The position numbers were made by a program, and so were the translations under genes. Shown piece after piece: positions 25,604 to 33,776 of a DNA stretch of 64,000 nucleotides. The notes under the pieces are model-generated. The model had not been told where the DNA came from and did no database searches. It was given only the letters and a program-made list of their open reading frames with translations. How positions within the stretch are numbered: position 1 is the first letter of the stretch; every line of letters begins with the position of its first letter. Origin of the DNA: Nitratireductor pacificus pht-3B (lineage in GTDB: Bacteria; Pseudomonadota; Alphaproteobacteria; Rhizobiales; Rhizobiaceae); NCBI RefSeq assembly GCF_000300335.1, contig NZ_AMRM01000012.1:81623-145622 (forward strand), given 5' to 3'.

Positions 25604-26248
25604 TCAGATTTCCGTCAGACGGTCGTCGATTTCGTTGCGGTCGCCCGCCTGCGCCGGGAAGTGCTCGCCAAGCACCGCGCCGACCCGCGCCACGGCCTCG
25701 ACGAAGCCGTCGGCGAGCGTGGCGCGCCGCCCGTGGGCGAGCAGCATGGCCACCGTCTCGTTCCACACGCTCTGGTCGACGCAGGCGTCGATCTCGCGAT
25801 CGGCGACCACTTCCACGTAACGCTCGGCGAGCGAGACGAAGATGAGCACGCCCGTGCGGTGTTCCGTGACGTGGATGTTGTGGGCGAGGAACTGCTTCTG
25901 CGCATTGTCGTGCGCGCGGCGATATTTCAGCGCGCGCGGCACCAGCCAGGCGCGCAGGCCAGGCAGCGCGACGACCAGCAGCGCCGCGGCGGCAAACGCC
26001 GCCAGTTGCGCCGAGGCGAACAGCACCGGTCCGACGTCGATCCACCATGTGTGCAAGCCGATCGCCAGGAGCGGACCGAGGATCAGGATCGCGATCGCGA
26101 CCATCAGGCAGGCCGGATAGAGATAGCTGTCGCTGTCGCGCGCCAGCACGCAGTAGATTTCGCCGCTGGTGCCGCGCTCGGCCGCGCCGATCGCCGCAGT
26201 GACCCGGGCATGTTCCTCCGCGGAAAGCATCGTCTTGCGCCCTGCCAT
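25604..26248 (-). CDS. TPM domain membrane protein (DUF477 type)
   Basis: The 214-residue protein begins with LSAEEHARVTAAIGAAERGT and SGEIYCVLARDSDSY, then has two or three membrane helices (ACLMVAIAILILGPLLAIGL, ASAQLAAFAAAALLVVALPG). A TPM-like segment follows (NIHVTEHRTGVLIFVSLAER, then YVEVVADREI). TPM proteins are found with LemA and may act in membrane or photosystem repair or phosphatase roles elsewhere, but the role is unsettled in bacteria. ATG 26248 follows the previous stop by one base, so it is translationally coupled in a three-gene lemA/TPM/TPM operon. Confidence 0.8.
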   Translation of the reverse strand: MAGRKTMLSAEEHARVTAAIGAAERGTSGEIYCVLARDSDSYLYPACLMVAIAILILGPLLAIGLHTWWIDVGPVLFASAQLAAFAAAALLVVALPGLRAWLVPRALKYRRAHDNAQKQFLAHNIHVTEHRTGVLIFVSLAERYVEVVADREIDACVDQSVWNETVAMLLAHGRRATLADGFVEAVARVGAVLGEHFPAQAGDRNEIDDRLTEI

Positions 26249-26249
26249 C

Positions 26250-27107
26250 CTACCAGCTCCCCGAAGCACCGCCGCCGCCGGACGAACCGCCGCCGCCGGA
26301 GAATCCACCACCGGACGAGGAGCCCCCCGAAGACCATCCGCCGCCGGACGAGCGTCCCCCCGACTTGTTGTAGTTCACATTCATGCCGAGCCAGCGATAA
26401 CGGCCCGGGCCGATCTTCCGGCCGAAGATCGGCGGCAGGATCGTCATGGAGAGACCGCCGAAGAAGAAGAAGCACCAGACCATGAGAAACAGGATGCCCG
26501 GCCAGTCCATATCCGAGCTCTCGTCGGAATTGCGCTCGGCGCGCGCTTCCAGCTCGGCGGCATTGCCCTCCAGCACCATGACGATGTCGTCGACGGCGCC
26601 GCTGATCCCGCCGGCGAAGTCGCCGGCCCGGAAGGCCGGCACCATGGTGTTCTCGATGATCAGCTTGGAGTGCAGGTCCGTCAGCGTACCTTCAAGGCCG
26701 TAGCCCACCTCGATGCGCATCTTGCGGTCGTCGACGGCAACCAGCACGAGGACGCCGTTGTCTTCCCCGGCCTGCCCCAGCCCCCAGGCGCGGAACAGGC
26801 GGTTGGCGAAAGGCTCCAGCGCCTCGCCATCGAGGCTCCTGATGGTGGCGACGACGATCTGATCGGAGGATTTCTGCTCGAAGGCGGCAAGACGGGCGGT
26901 CAGCGCCTCCTCGCTCGCCGCGTCGATGATGCCGGCATTGTCGACGACCCGTCCCGTCAGCGCCGGCAGTTCGGCGGCCGACAGCGCCCCCGACAACACC
27001 AGGACGGGCAGCAGCAGGCCGACCAGCAGCGCCAGCAGCAGCGCCCTCACCGGACGGCGGCCACCCTGTTGAAGCCGCGCCGGGACCGACCCGATCGCAT
27101 CCCCCAT
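26250..27107 (-). CDS. TPM domain protein, YgcG-like, with Gly/Ser-rich tail
   Basis: 285 residues: an N-terminal signal or anchor (LLLALLVGLLLPVLVLSGAL), a periplasmic TPM domain (LTGRVVDNAGIIDAASEEAL, IRSLDGEALEPFANRLFRAW, NGVLVLVAVDDRKMRIEVGYG), a membrane helix (ILFLMVWCFFFFGG) and a low-complexity end built from SSGGG units ending SGSW. This is the YgcG/TPM_phosphatase layout. It lies between lemA (14-base gap) and the second TPM gene (one-base gap), the usual LemA-TPM association. Confidence 0.85.
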   Translation of the reverse strand: MGDAIGSVPARLQQGGRRPVRALLLALLVGLLLPVLVLSGALSAAELPALTGRVVDNAGIIDAASEEALTARLAAFEQKSSDQIVVATIRSLDGEALEPFANRLFRAWGLGQAGEDNGVLVLVAVDDRKMRIEVGYGLEGTLTDLHSKLIIENTMVPAFRAGDFAGGISGAVDDIVMVLEGNAAELEARAERNSDESSDMDWPGILFLMVWCFFFFGGLSMTILPPIFGRKIGPGRYRWLGMNVNYNKSGGRSSGGGWSSGGSSSGGGFSGGGGSSGGGGASGSW

Positions 27108-27121
27108 CTGCCGGACCCCGC

Positions 27122-27751
27122 TCAGCCGCCGCTGTTCGTGCCGAAGTTCACCTGCGGCACCGACATCTTGTCCTCGGCGATGCTGAAGGTCTCATAGGGC
27201 TGCGCACCGGTGAACCAGAACTTCGCCCACAGCATCGAGGGCAGCGTCCTGAGCGACGTGTTGTAGAGGCGGACGGCCTCGATATAGTCGCGCCGGGCGA
27301 CGGCGATGCGATTCTCGGTCCCCTCGAGCTGCGCCTGCAGGGCGAGGAAATTCTGGTTCGACTTCAAGTCCGGATAGTTCTCGACCACCGCCAGAAGCCG
27401 CGACAGGGCGCCGGTCAGACCGGACTGTCCCTCCTGGAACGCCTTGAAGGCTTCCGGATTGCTCAGCATCTCGGGCGAGACCTGCACCTGCGTCGCCTTC
27501 GCCCGCGCTTCCACGACACCCTGCAGAACCTCGCGCTCCTGCGCCGCGAAGCCCTTCACCGTCTCGACCAGGTTGGGGATCAGGTCGGCGCGCCGCTGAT
27601 ACTGGTTCAGCACCTCGCTCCAGGCGGCCTTCGCCTGTTCCTCGCGGGTCGGGATCGTGTTGAAGCCGCAGGCGGAAAGCAGCGGCAGCATGACGAACAG
27701 CGCCACGAGGGCGGAAACCGGCCGGACAGCAGACATCTTGGCGGCGGACAT
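27122..27751 (-). CDS. LemA family lipoprotein
   Basis: A 209-residue LemA protein. The N-terminus has a lipobox, LLSAC, so it is likely anchored to the membrane as a lipoprotein. The body is the LemA helical domain (LNQYQRRADLIPNLVETVKG, EIGRSGL-like GQSGLTGALSRLLAVVENYP, then DLKSNQNFLALQAQLEGTEN and RIAVARRDYIEAVRLYNT). GAGAGG lies 7 bases before ATG 27751. An ATG at 27766 is also in frame but overlaps that site. It leads the lemA/TPM/TPM operon. The molecular role is unknown. Confidence 0.88.
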   Translation of the reverse strand: MSAAKMSAVRPVSALVALFVMLPLLSACGFNTIPTREEQAKAAWSEVLNQYQRRADLIPNLVETVKGFAAQEREVLQGVVEARAKATQVQVSPEMLSNPEAFKAFQEGQSGLTGALSRLLAVVENYPDLKSNQNFLALQAQLEGTENRIAVARRDYIEAVRLYNTSLRTLPSMLWAKFWFTGAQPYETFSIAEDKMSVPQVNFGTNSGG

Positions 27752-27877
27752 GAAGCGACCTCTCATCGGACTTGGATCTCGACGACCTTAGAACATGGTC
27801 CAGTGATAGGAAACCAATTCCGATCGCGGGAGGCTTGCTGTAGGGTCTGCCCTCGGCAGTATCAAGCGGATTGTATT

Positions 27878-28114
27878 ATGGCGCGAAGACAGTCGGACGA
27901 CGACCAGCGGAGCGAATCGCGCCGCATCCTCGACCGCGTCGGCCAGGAGAGCGAGAACGCCCTGCTGCACCGCATGCGCAGACACGTGGCCGCCGACGAT
28001 GCCCGGCAGGACGATCCGATCGAGCTGTGGGGAACGCGCATCGGCCGGGTGATCGCCCTCGCCGTTCTTGCGGCGACGATCCTGTGGCTCCTCCTCAATG
28101 TTTTTGGTGGATAG
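27878..28114 (+). CDS. Small single-pass membrane protein, hypothetical
   Basis: 78 residues: a highly charged N-terminal half (MARRQSDDDQRSESRRILDRV) and one C-terminal membrane helix (VIALAVLAATILWLLLNVFGG). It is cytosolic with a tail anchor by prediction. No domain is recognised. It precedes pdxY by 6 bases and is probably co-transcribed with it. Its coding pattern and position suggest a real small gene. Confidence 0.65.
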   Translation: MARRQSDDDQRSESRRILDRVGQESENALLHRMRRHVAADDARQDDPIELWGTRIGRVIALAVLAATILWLLLNVFGG

Positions 28115-28120
28115 CACTCC

Positions 28121-29005
28121 ATGAGCAAACCGTTTCCCGAAGGCGCTCCGCCTGCCGTCATCGTCATCTCCAGCCATGTGGCGCGGGGCAGCGTCGGCAA
28201 TCGCGCCGCCGTTTTCGCCCTCGAGACCCTGGGCTTCCCCGTCTGGGCCGTCCCGACCGTTCTCTTGCCCTGGCATCCGGGCCACGGCCCGGCCACGAGG
28301 ATCGTTCCGGATACGGAACAGTTCGCCGCCTTCCTCGCCGATCTGGGCAACGCCCCGTGGCTCGGCGAGGTCGCCGCCGTCATGACCGGCTATCTCGGCG
28401 CGGCGAGCCAGGCGGACGCCGTCGCCAGCCTCGTGGAGAAGGTCAGGACGAAAAATCCCTCGGCGCTCTATGTCTGCGACCCTGTGCTGGGCGATCGGCA
28501 GGGGCTTTACGTGCCCGAGCAGACGGCCATCGCCATCCGCGACACGCTGATGCCGCTGGCCGATCTCGCCACGCCCAACCGCTACGAGCTGGAATGGCTG
28601 ACGGGCAGCGCAACGCCCGACACCGCCGCCACCGTCGCCGCCGCCCGCAAGGCCGCGCCGCCGCGCATGCTGGTGACCTCCGCACCGACCGACCGCGAGG
28701 GACGGCTGGCCAATCTGCTCGTCGGGCGTGACGATGCGCTGCGCGCCGAGCACGATGCCATCGCGAAGGCGCCCAACGGCACCGGCGACCTGACGGCCGC
28801 CCTGTTCCTGGCGCACACGCTGCAGGGCGACAATGCCGGACAGGCGCTTGCGCTCACCACCGGTTCCGTGGTCGAGATCCTGGGCAAGGCAGCCGCGCGC
28901 GGGGCCGACGAGCTGATGCTGGAAACCGACCGGCCGAGCCTGACCCGTCCGCAAACCGCCATCGAGGTGAAACCCATGCGGCAGCCATACGCGCATTCCG
29001 CCTGA
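28121..29005 (+). CDS. pdxY: Pyridoxal kinase
   Basis: A 294-residue ribokinase-fold kinase phosphorylating pyridoxal for PLP salvage. It has the N-terminal SSHVARGSVGNRAAVFALET, the substrate region YLGAASQADAV, the nucleotide and catalytic parts VCDPVLGD and LATPNRYELEWLTG, and the C-terminal anion-hole motif NGTGDLTAALFLAH (GTGD with catalytic Asp). PdxY rather than PdxK is chosen for the SSxVxxGxVGN start and length. It overlaps nothing and follows a small membrane-protein gene. Confidence 0.92.
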   Translation: MSKPFPEGAPPAVIVISSHVARGSVGNRAAVFALETLGFPVWAVPTVLLPWHPGHGPATRIVPDTEQFAAFLADLGNAPWLGEVAAVMTGYLGAASQADAVASLVEKVRTKNPSALYVCDPVLGDRQGLYVPEQTAIAIRDTLMPLADLATPNRYELEWLTGSATPDTAATVAAARKAAPPRMLVTSAPTDREGRLANLLVGRDDALRAEHDAIAKAPNGTGDLTAALFLAHTLQGDNAGQALALTTGSVVEILGKAAARGADELMLETDRPSLTRPQTAIEVKPMRQPYAHSA

Positions 29006-29066
29006 GCCTCGGCACCGCGCACAAAGCGCATTGCCTGATGGCGCATTTCCCGCTATCTCGCATTCC

Positions 29067-29708
29067 ATGACCCATCTGCCCGAACGCCTTCTCGCCGGTT
29101 ATCGCAACTTCATGGCGGGGCGTTATTCCGCCGAAAGCGACCGCTATCGCTCGCTGGCCAAGGATGGCCAGTCTCCGACAACCATGGTGATCGCCTGCTG
29201 CGATTCACGCGCCGCGCCCGAAACCATCTTCGACGCCGGTCCGGGCGAACTGTTCGTCGTGCGCAACGTGGCCAATCTCGTGCCGCCCTATGCGCCGGAC
29301 GGCCAGCATCACGGCACGTCGGCGGCGCTCGAATTCGCCGTCCAGAGCCTGAAGGTGAGCAGCATCGTCGTCATGGGCCATGGCCGTTGCGGCGGCATCG
29401 GCGCGGCCCTCAACCCGTCGGCCGAACCGCTCTCGCCCGGCGACTTCATCGGCAAGTGGATGGGGCTGGTGGCGCCTGCCGCCGAGGCGCTGTCGGGCAA
29501 TCTGATGACCGCCGCCGAGCGCCAGACCGCGCTGGAGCGCATCTCCATCCGCTACCAGGTGGCCAATCTGCGCAGCTTTCCCTGCGTCAAGATCCTGGAA
29601 GGCAAGGGACGCCTGACCCTGCATGGCGCATGGTTCGACATCTCGACCGGCGAGTTGTGGGTGATGAACCCGGAAACCGGCGATTTCGAACGGCCGCAGC
29701 TTAAGTAG
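29067..29708 (+). CDS. Beta-class carbonic anhydrase
   Basis: A 213-residue zinc enzyme interconverting CO2 and bicarbonate. Zinc ligands and the dyad are visible as ACCDSR (Cys44, Asp46, Arg48) and MGHGRCGG (His and Cys). VRNVANLVPPY and the ending GAWFDISTGELWVMNPETG are typical of proteobacterial beta-CAs. The start is placed at ATG 29067. The upstream extension of the frame lacks homology. It is probably its own transcription unit. Confidence 0.92.
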   Translation: MTHLPERLLAGYRNFMAGRYSAESDRYRSLAKDGQSPTTMVIACCDSRAAPETIFDAGPGELFVVRNVANLVPPYAPDGQHHGTSAALEFAVQSLKVSSIVVMGHGRCGGIGAALNPSAEPLSPGDFIGKWMGLVAPAAEALSGNLMTAAERQTALERISIRYQVANLRSFPCVKILEGKGRLTLHGAWFDISTGELWVMNPETGDFERPQLK

Positions 29709-29723
29709 ACGTTTCTGCCGGCG

Positions 29724-30986
29724 CTACACCGGTGTGGAGGGCGTCGGATGGACCGCCGTCGCCAGCTCTGGCTCCGGCAGGCGGTGCCAGATCAGCCACG
29801 CGATGATCGCCGTCGCGCCCAGGGACGGAATGATGATCGCCATGCCCAGCACCGGGTCGCCGATCAGCGCCGCCAGCGTTCCGCCCAGAAGCCCCATGCC
29901 CATCTGCAGGAAGCCCGTCAGCGACGAGGCTGACCCGGCGATGCGCGGGAATGGCGCCAGCGAAGCCGTCATCATCGCCGGCGTGACGAAGGCGATGCCG
30001 AAGGCATAGACGCCCACCGGCGCCATCACACTGACGAAGCTGAGGGGCACGAAGGTCAGCGACAGCGCCACCGCCGTGCTTCCGATGCCGATGAAGGTCA
30101 GCCCCACCGGCACCAGCCGATAGGCCCCGTAGCGCTTCATCAACTGCCGCACGATCAGCGAGCCGGTGAAGTACATGCCGGTCTGCGCAAGCATGCCGAT
30201 GCCGAACTCGGAGGGCGAAAGACCGACGCGCCCCATCAGGATGAAGGGCAGCACCGTCGCCTGCGTGTAGAGCGCGCCCACCGAGCCGGCGATGACGATG
30301 CTCGACAGCATGAAGTAACCGCTGCGCAGGAGCAGTCCGTAGGACTGGATCAGCGCCGCCGGTCGGATGCGCGACAGGTCCCGCTGCACCGTCTCCCGCA
30401 GGCAGAAATGCACCACGAGGACGATGGCGCAACCGGCTGCAAGCATCAGCCCGAAGATGGCGTGCCAGCCGGCGATTTCCATCGTCAGGCCGCCCAGCGT
30501 CGGCGCGAAGGCCGGGCCGACCGCCAGGATGATGCCGATCAGGTTCATGATGCGCGCCGAGCGCTCCTGCGTGAAGAGATCGCGCACGATGGCGCGCGAC
30601 ACCGCGACCCCGACGGCGGCGCCCACGCCCTGCAGGAAGCGCGCCGCGATCAGCACCTCGATCGTCGGCGAGAGCAATGCGATCAGGCTCGCCACCGCGT
30701 AGATGCCCATGAAGGCGAAGGTCACCGGCTTGCGCCCGAGACCGTCCGACAGCGGACCGCAGACGAGTTGCGCCAGGGCGAAGCCGGCAAAATACAGCGA
30801 CAGCGTCATCTTCACCGCCGCCTCGGTCGTGCCGAAGGCGTTCACGATTTCCGGCATGGCCGGCGTGAACAGGGCCATGGAGAGCGGACCGACCGCCACC
30901 AGGACCGCGCCGATGATGCTGACGCGGCGCTCGCTCATCAGCGGCGCGGCGGCGGACGCTTCCAGCCTTTCGGGACGCTCGTTCAT
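29724..30986 (-). CDS. Bcr/CflA family multidrug efflux MFS transporter
   Basis: A 420-residue, 12-helix proton-drug antiporter. The Bcr/CflA signature LSLYFAGFALAQLVCGPLSD followed by GLGRKPV (motif A) lies after helix 2, and ARFLQGVGAAVGVAVSRAIVRD matches helix 4 of the family. The start ATG 30986 has AAGGAGG upstream and overlaps the MarR stop as ATGA, so it is translationally coupled to the regulator. The substrate is unknown, probably a small amphiphilic compound. Confidence 0.9.
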   Translation of the reverse strand: MNERPERLEASAAAPLMSERRVSIIGAVLVAVGPLSMALFTPAMPEIVNAFGTTEAAVKMTLSLYFAGFALAQLVCGPLSDGLGRKPVTFAFMGIYAVASLIALLSPTIEVLIAARFLQGVGAAVGVAVSRAIVRDLFTQERSARIMNLIGIILAVGPAFAPTLGGLTMEIAGWHAIFGLMLAAGCAIVLVVHFCLRETVQRDLSRIRPAALIQSYGLLLRSGYFMLSSIVIAGSVGALYTQATVLPFILMGRVGLSPSEFGIGMLAQTGMYFTGSLIVRQLMKRYGAYRLVPVGLTFIGIGSTAVALSLTFVPLSFVSVMAPVGVYAFGIAFVTPAMMTASLAPFPRIAGSASSLTGFLQMGMGLLGGTLAALIGDPVLGMAIIIPSLGATAIIAWLIWHRLPEPELATAVHPTPSTPV

Positions 30987-31444
30987 GTCGCATCCTCCTT
31001 GGGGGTCTGTCCGGCAAGGTTGCCGCGCACGGTCTTCAGCTGCTCGAGCAGCGCATTCCATTCATCATCGGAGAGTGCGCCGGCAGCCTTGCGCCGCACC
31101 TGCACGGCCACATCGGAAACTGCATCGAGCACCGCATCGGCAGCCTCCGTCAGTTCCACCAGCTTGGCGCGGCGATCCTTTGGATCGCCGATCCGGGTCA
31201 CCAGCCCGTGGGCCTCTAGCCGGTCAAGATAGCCGCTCAGCGTCATCGCCTCGACGCCCATGCGTTCAGCGAGCACGTTTTGCCGCACGCGCCCGGCGCG
31301 CGCCGCATGGAAAAGGGCGCGCGCCTCGCCTGCGGTCACGCCGATGCCGGCTTCGGCGATGGCGCGGTCCATCTCCGCGCGGATCAACCGCGAGATGTCG
31401 GCGACGAGATGGCCGATGGACTCCGTGTTGGCGCGACGAGGCAT
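30983..31444 (-). CDS. MarR family regulator of the MFS exporter
   Basis: A 153-residue winged-helix protein with the MarR core: AGEARALFHAARAGRVRQNV as the first helices, LAERMGVEAMTLSGYLDRLE as helix-turn-helix, and AHGLVTRIGDPKDRRAKLVE as the wing with the conserved DxRxK. It overlaps the exporter gene by 4 bases, so the pair is one operon. A palindrome 16 bases before its ATG fits self-repression relieved by the exporter's substrate. Confidence 0.9.
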   Translation of the reverse strand: MPRRANTESIGHLVADISRLIRAEMDRAIAEAGIGVTAGEARALFHAARAGRVRQNVLAERMGVEAMTLSGYLDRLEAHGLVTRIGDPKDRRAKLVELTEAADAVLDAVSDVAVQVRRKAAGALSDDEWNALLEQLKTVRGNLAGQTPKEDAT

Positions 31445-31459
31445 GAGGACTCACTGATG

Positions 31460-31478
31460 TAATAAGGAATACTTATTA
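31460..31478. promoter_or_regulatory. Predicted MarR operator
   Basis: TAATAAG-GAATA-CTTATTA is a perfect 7-bp inverted repeat with a 5-base centre, lying 16 bases upstream of the MarR start in AT-rich DNA. Length and base content match MarR-family operators. Confidence 0.6.
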
Positions 31479-31603
31479 TATGTCATACTTACTTTTATTG
31501 GACACCCGCGTCAACGCCCGCCCATTGCGCTCTCCAGCCGCCGCGCCTACATCGCTTGTGCATCTTCAGCCGCCCATCATCCCCTCTTGCCCCGGAACAG
31601 AGC

Positions 31604-33655
31604 ATGGAAACCCCCGCCGCGACCCTCGCAGACAACCCGCTCACCCGCTGGGACGGACCGCTTGGACTGCCCGCCTTCTCCGCCTTCGACGATGCCGCCT
31701 TCGCGCCGGCCTTCGATGCAGCCCTCGCGGCGCATGCGGCCGAGATCGAGGCGATCGCGGAGAACCCCGCCACGCCGACCGTCGAGAACACGCTTGCCGC
31801 GCTGGAGCTGGCGGGCGACGCGCTCTCGCGGGTCTCGGCCATCTTCTGGTGCCGCGCCGGCGCCCACACCAACGAGACCATCCAGGCGCTGGAGCGGGAG
31901 ATTTCGCCGCGCATGGCCCGGCATTTCTCGGCCGTCGTGATGAACGCCGCCCTGTTCGCCCGCATCGACCGGCTCTACCGGGAGCGCGACACGCTCGGGC
32001 TGGAGGCGGAAACCGCCCGCGTGCTGGAAAAGACCTGGAAGCACTTCGTGCGCGGCGGCGCCAGGCTCGGCGACGACGACAAGGCGCGGCTCGCGAAGAT
32101 CAACGAGGAACTGGCCGGGCTTGGCGCCCGATTCGGCCAGAACGTGCTCGCCGATGAAAGCGGCTGGGTCCATTTCCTCGACGAGGGCGACCTCGCCGGC
32201 CTCTCGGACGCGCTGAGGAGCGCCATGGCGGAGGCCGCCGAATCGCGCGGACAGGCGGGCCGCTATGCCGCGACGCTGTCGCGCTCCATCGTCGAACCGT
32301 TCCTCGCCTCCTCCGAACGGCGCGACCTGCGCGAAAAGGTGTTCACCGCCTTCGCCCGGCGCGGCGAGAACGGCGGGGAGACGGACAATGCCGAAACCGT
32401 GGCCCGCACCCTGGCGCTCCGCACCGAGAAGGCGCGCCTGCTCGGTTATGACACCTATGCCGCGCTGAAGCTGGACGACACCATGGCGAAGACGCCGGAC
32501 GCCGTTCAGAACCTGCTGCGGCCGGTCTGGCAGAAGGCCCGCGAGAAGGCGGCCGAGGACGAATGGGAACTGGCCCGCATCGCCGCCGGCGAGGGCCACA
32601 ACCATGCCATCGCCCCCTGGGACTGGCGCTTCTACGCGGAAAAGCGCCGCGCCGAACGGTTCGCCTTCGACGAAAGCGCACTAAAGCCCTATCTGGCGCT
32701 GGAGAACGTCATCGCCGCCGCCTTCGATGTCGCCGCTCGCCTGTTCGGCCTCACCTTCGAGGAAGAAAAAGGCATCGCGGCGTGGCACGAGGATGTGCGC
32801 GTCTTCACCGTGCGCAACCCCGACGGTACGCGGCGCGGCCTGTTCCTCGCCGACTATTTCAACCGCCCGTCGAAGCGCTCCGGCGCCTGGATGAGCGCGC
32901 TCCAGTCCGGCTACCGGCTGGGCGAAGGCCAGGCGCCGATTATCTACAACGTGATGAACTTCGCCAGGCCGCCGAAGGGCCGGCCGGCGCTGCTCTCCAT
33001 CGACGAGGCGCGCACCCTGTTCCACGAGTTCGGCCACGCCCTGCACGGCCTGCTGACCGAGGTGACCTGGCCGTCGATCTCTGGCACGTCCGTCCCGCGC
33101 GACTTCGTCGAACTGCCCTCCCAGCTCTACGAGCACTGGTTCACGGTTCCGCAGGTGCTGCGCAAATTCGCGGTGCATCACGAGACCGGCGCGCCGATGC
33201 CGCAGGAACTGCTCGACAAGATGCTGGCGGCGCGCACCTTCGACGCCGGTTTCGCCACCGTCGAGTTCACCGCCTCCGCGCTGGTCGACATGGCCTTCCA
33301 CAGCGCCGGCGACGCGCCGGGCGACCCGCTCGCCTTCGAGGCGGCGACGCTGGCGGAGCTGGAGATGCCGGATGCCATCGTGATGCGCCACCGCACGCCG
33401 CACTTCCTGCACATCTTCTCCGGCGACGGATATTCGGCAGGCTATTATTCCTACATGTGGTCGGAAGTGCTCGACGCCGACGCGTTCCGCGCCTTCGAGG
33501 AGGCGGGCGACCCGTTCGACCCCGAAACGGCGGAAAAGCTGCGCCGGCACATCTATTCCGCCGGCGGGTCGGCGGACCCGGAAGATCTCTACAAGGCGTT
33601 CCGCGGCCGCATGCCGACACCGGAAGCCATGATGGAGAAGAAGGGGCTGGCCTGA
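31604..33655 (+). CDS. M3 family oligopeptidase (oligopeptidase A/Dcp type)
   Basis: A 683-residue cytosolic zinc peptidase degrading short peptides, including cleaved signal peptides in related species. The zinc motif HEFGH is at residues 474-478 and the third ligand is expected in SVPRDFVELPSQLYEHW. The C-terminal SGDGYSAGYYSYMWSEVLDA and the ending RGRMPTPEAMMEKKGL are typical M3 features. ATG 31604 is the family-like start (METPAATLADNPLT). It is divergent from the MarR/MFS operon. Confidence 0.92.
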   Translation: METPAATLADNPLTRWDGPLGLPAFSAFDDAAFAPAFDAALAAHAAEIEAIAENPATPTVENTLAALELAGDALSRVSAIFWCRAGAHTNETIQALEREISPRMARHFSAVVMNAALFARIDRLYRERDTLGLEAETARVLEKTWKHFVRGGARLGDDDKARLAKINEELAGLGARFGQNVLADESGWVHFLDEGDLAGLSDALRSAMAEAAESRGQAGRYAATLSRSIVEPFLASSERRDLREKVFTAFARRGENGGETDNAETVARTLALRTEKARLLGYDTYAALKLDDTMAKTPDAVQNLLRPVWQKAREKAAEDEWELARIAAGEGHNHAIAPWDWRFYAEKRRAERFAFDESALKPYLALENVIAAAFDVAARLFGLTFEEEKGIAAWHEDVRVFTVRNPDGTRRGLFLADYFNRPSKRSGAWMSALQSGYRLGEGQAPIIYNVMNFARPPKGRPALLSIDEARTLFHEFGHALHGLLTEVTWPSISGTSVPRDFVELPSQLYEHWFTVPQVLRKFAVHHETGAPMPQELLDKMLAARTFDAGFATVEFTASALVDMAFHSAGDAPGDPLAFEAATLAELEMPDAIVMRHRTPHFLHIFSGDGYSAGYYSYMWSEVLDADAFRAFEEAGDPFDPETAEKLRRHIYSAGGSADPEDLYKAFRGRMPTPEAMMEKKGLA

Positions 33656-33776
33656 TCCGGCAGGGACCGGCCACCCGTCACACAATCTTCAGACAGGCGT
33701 CATCCGGCCGATAACCGGCTGCAACATTCGCACCCGAGATTGCTCCCGAGAATCACACAGATCCAGGGAGACTGTC

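Noticed and set aside
33656..33776. A Pho box in front of the phoD-like gene
   Set aside because: Only a loose CGTCACAC...TTCAGACA similarity is visible, with no convincing pair of conserved half-sites.
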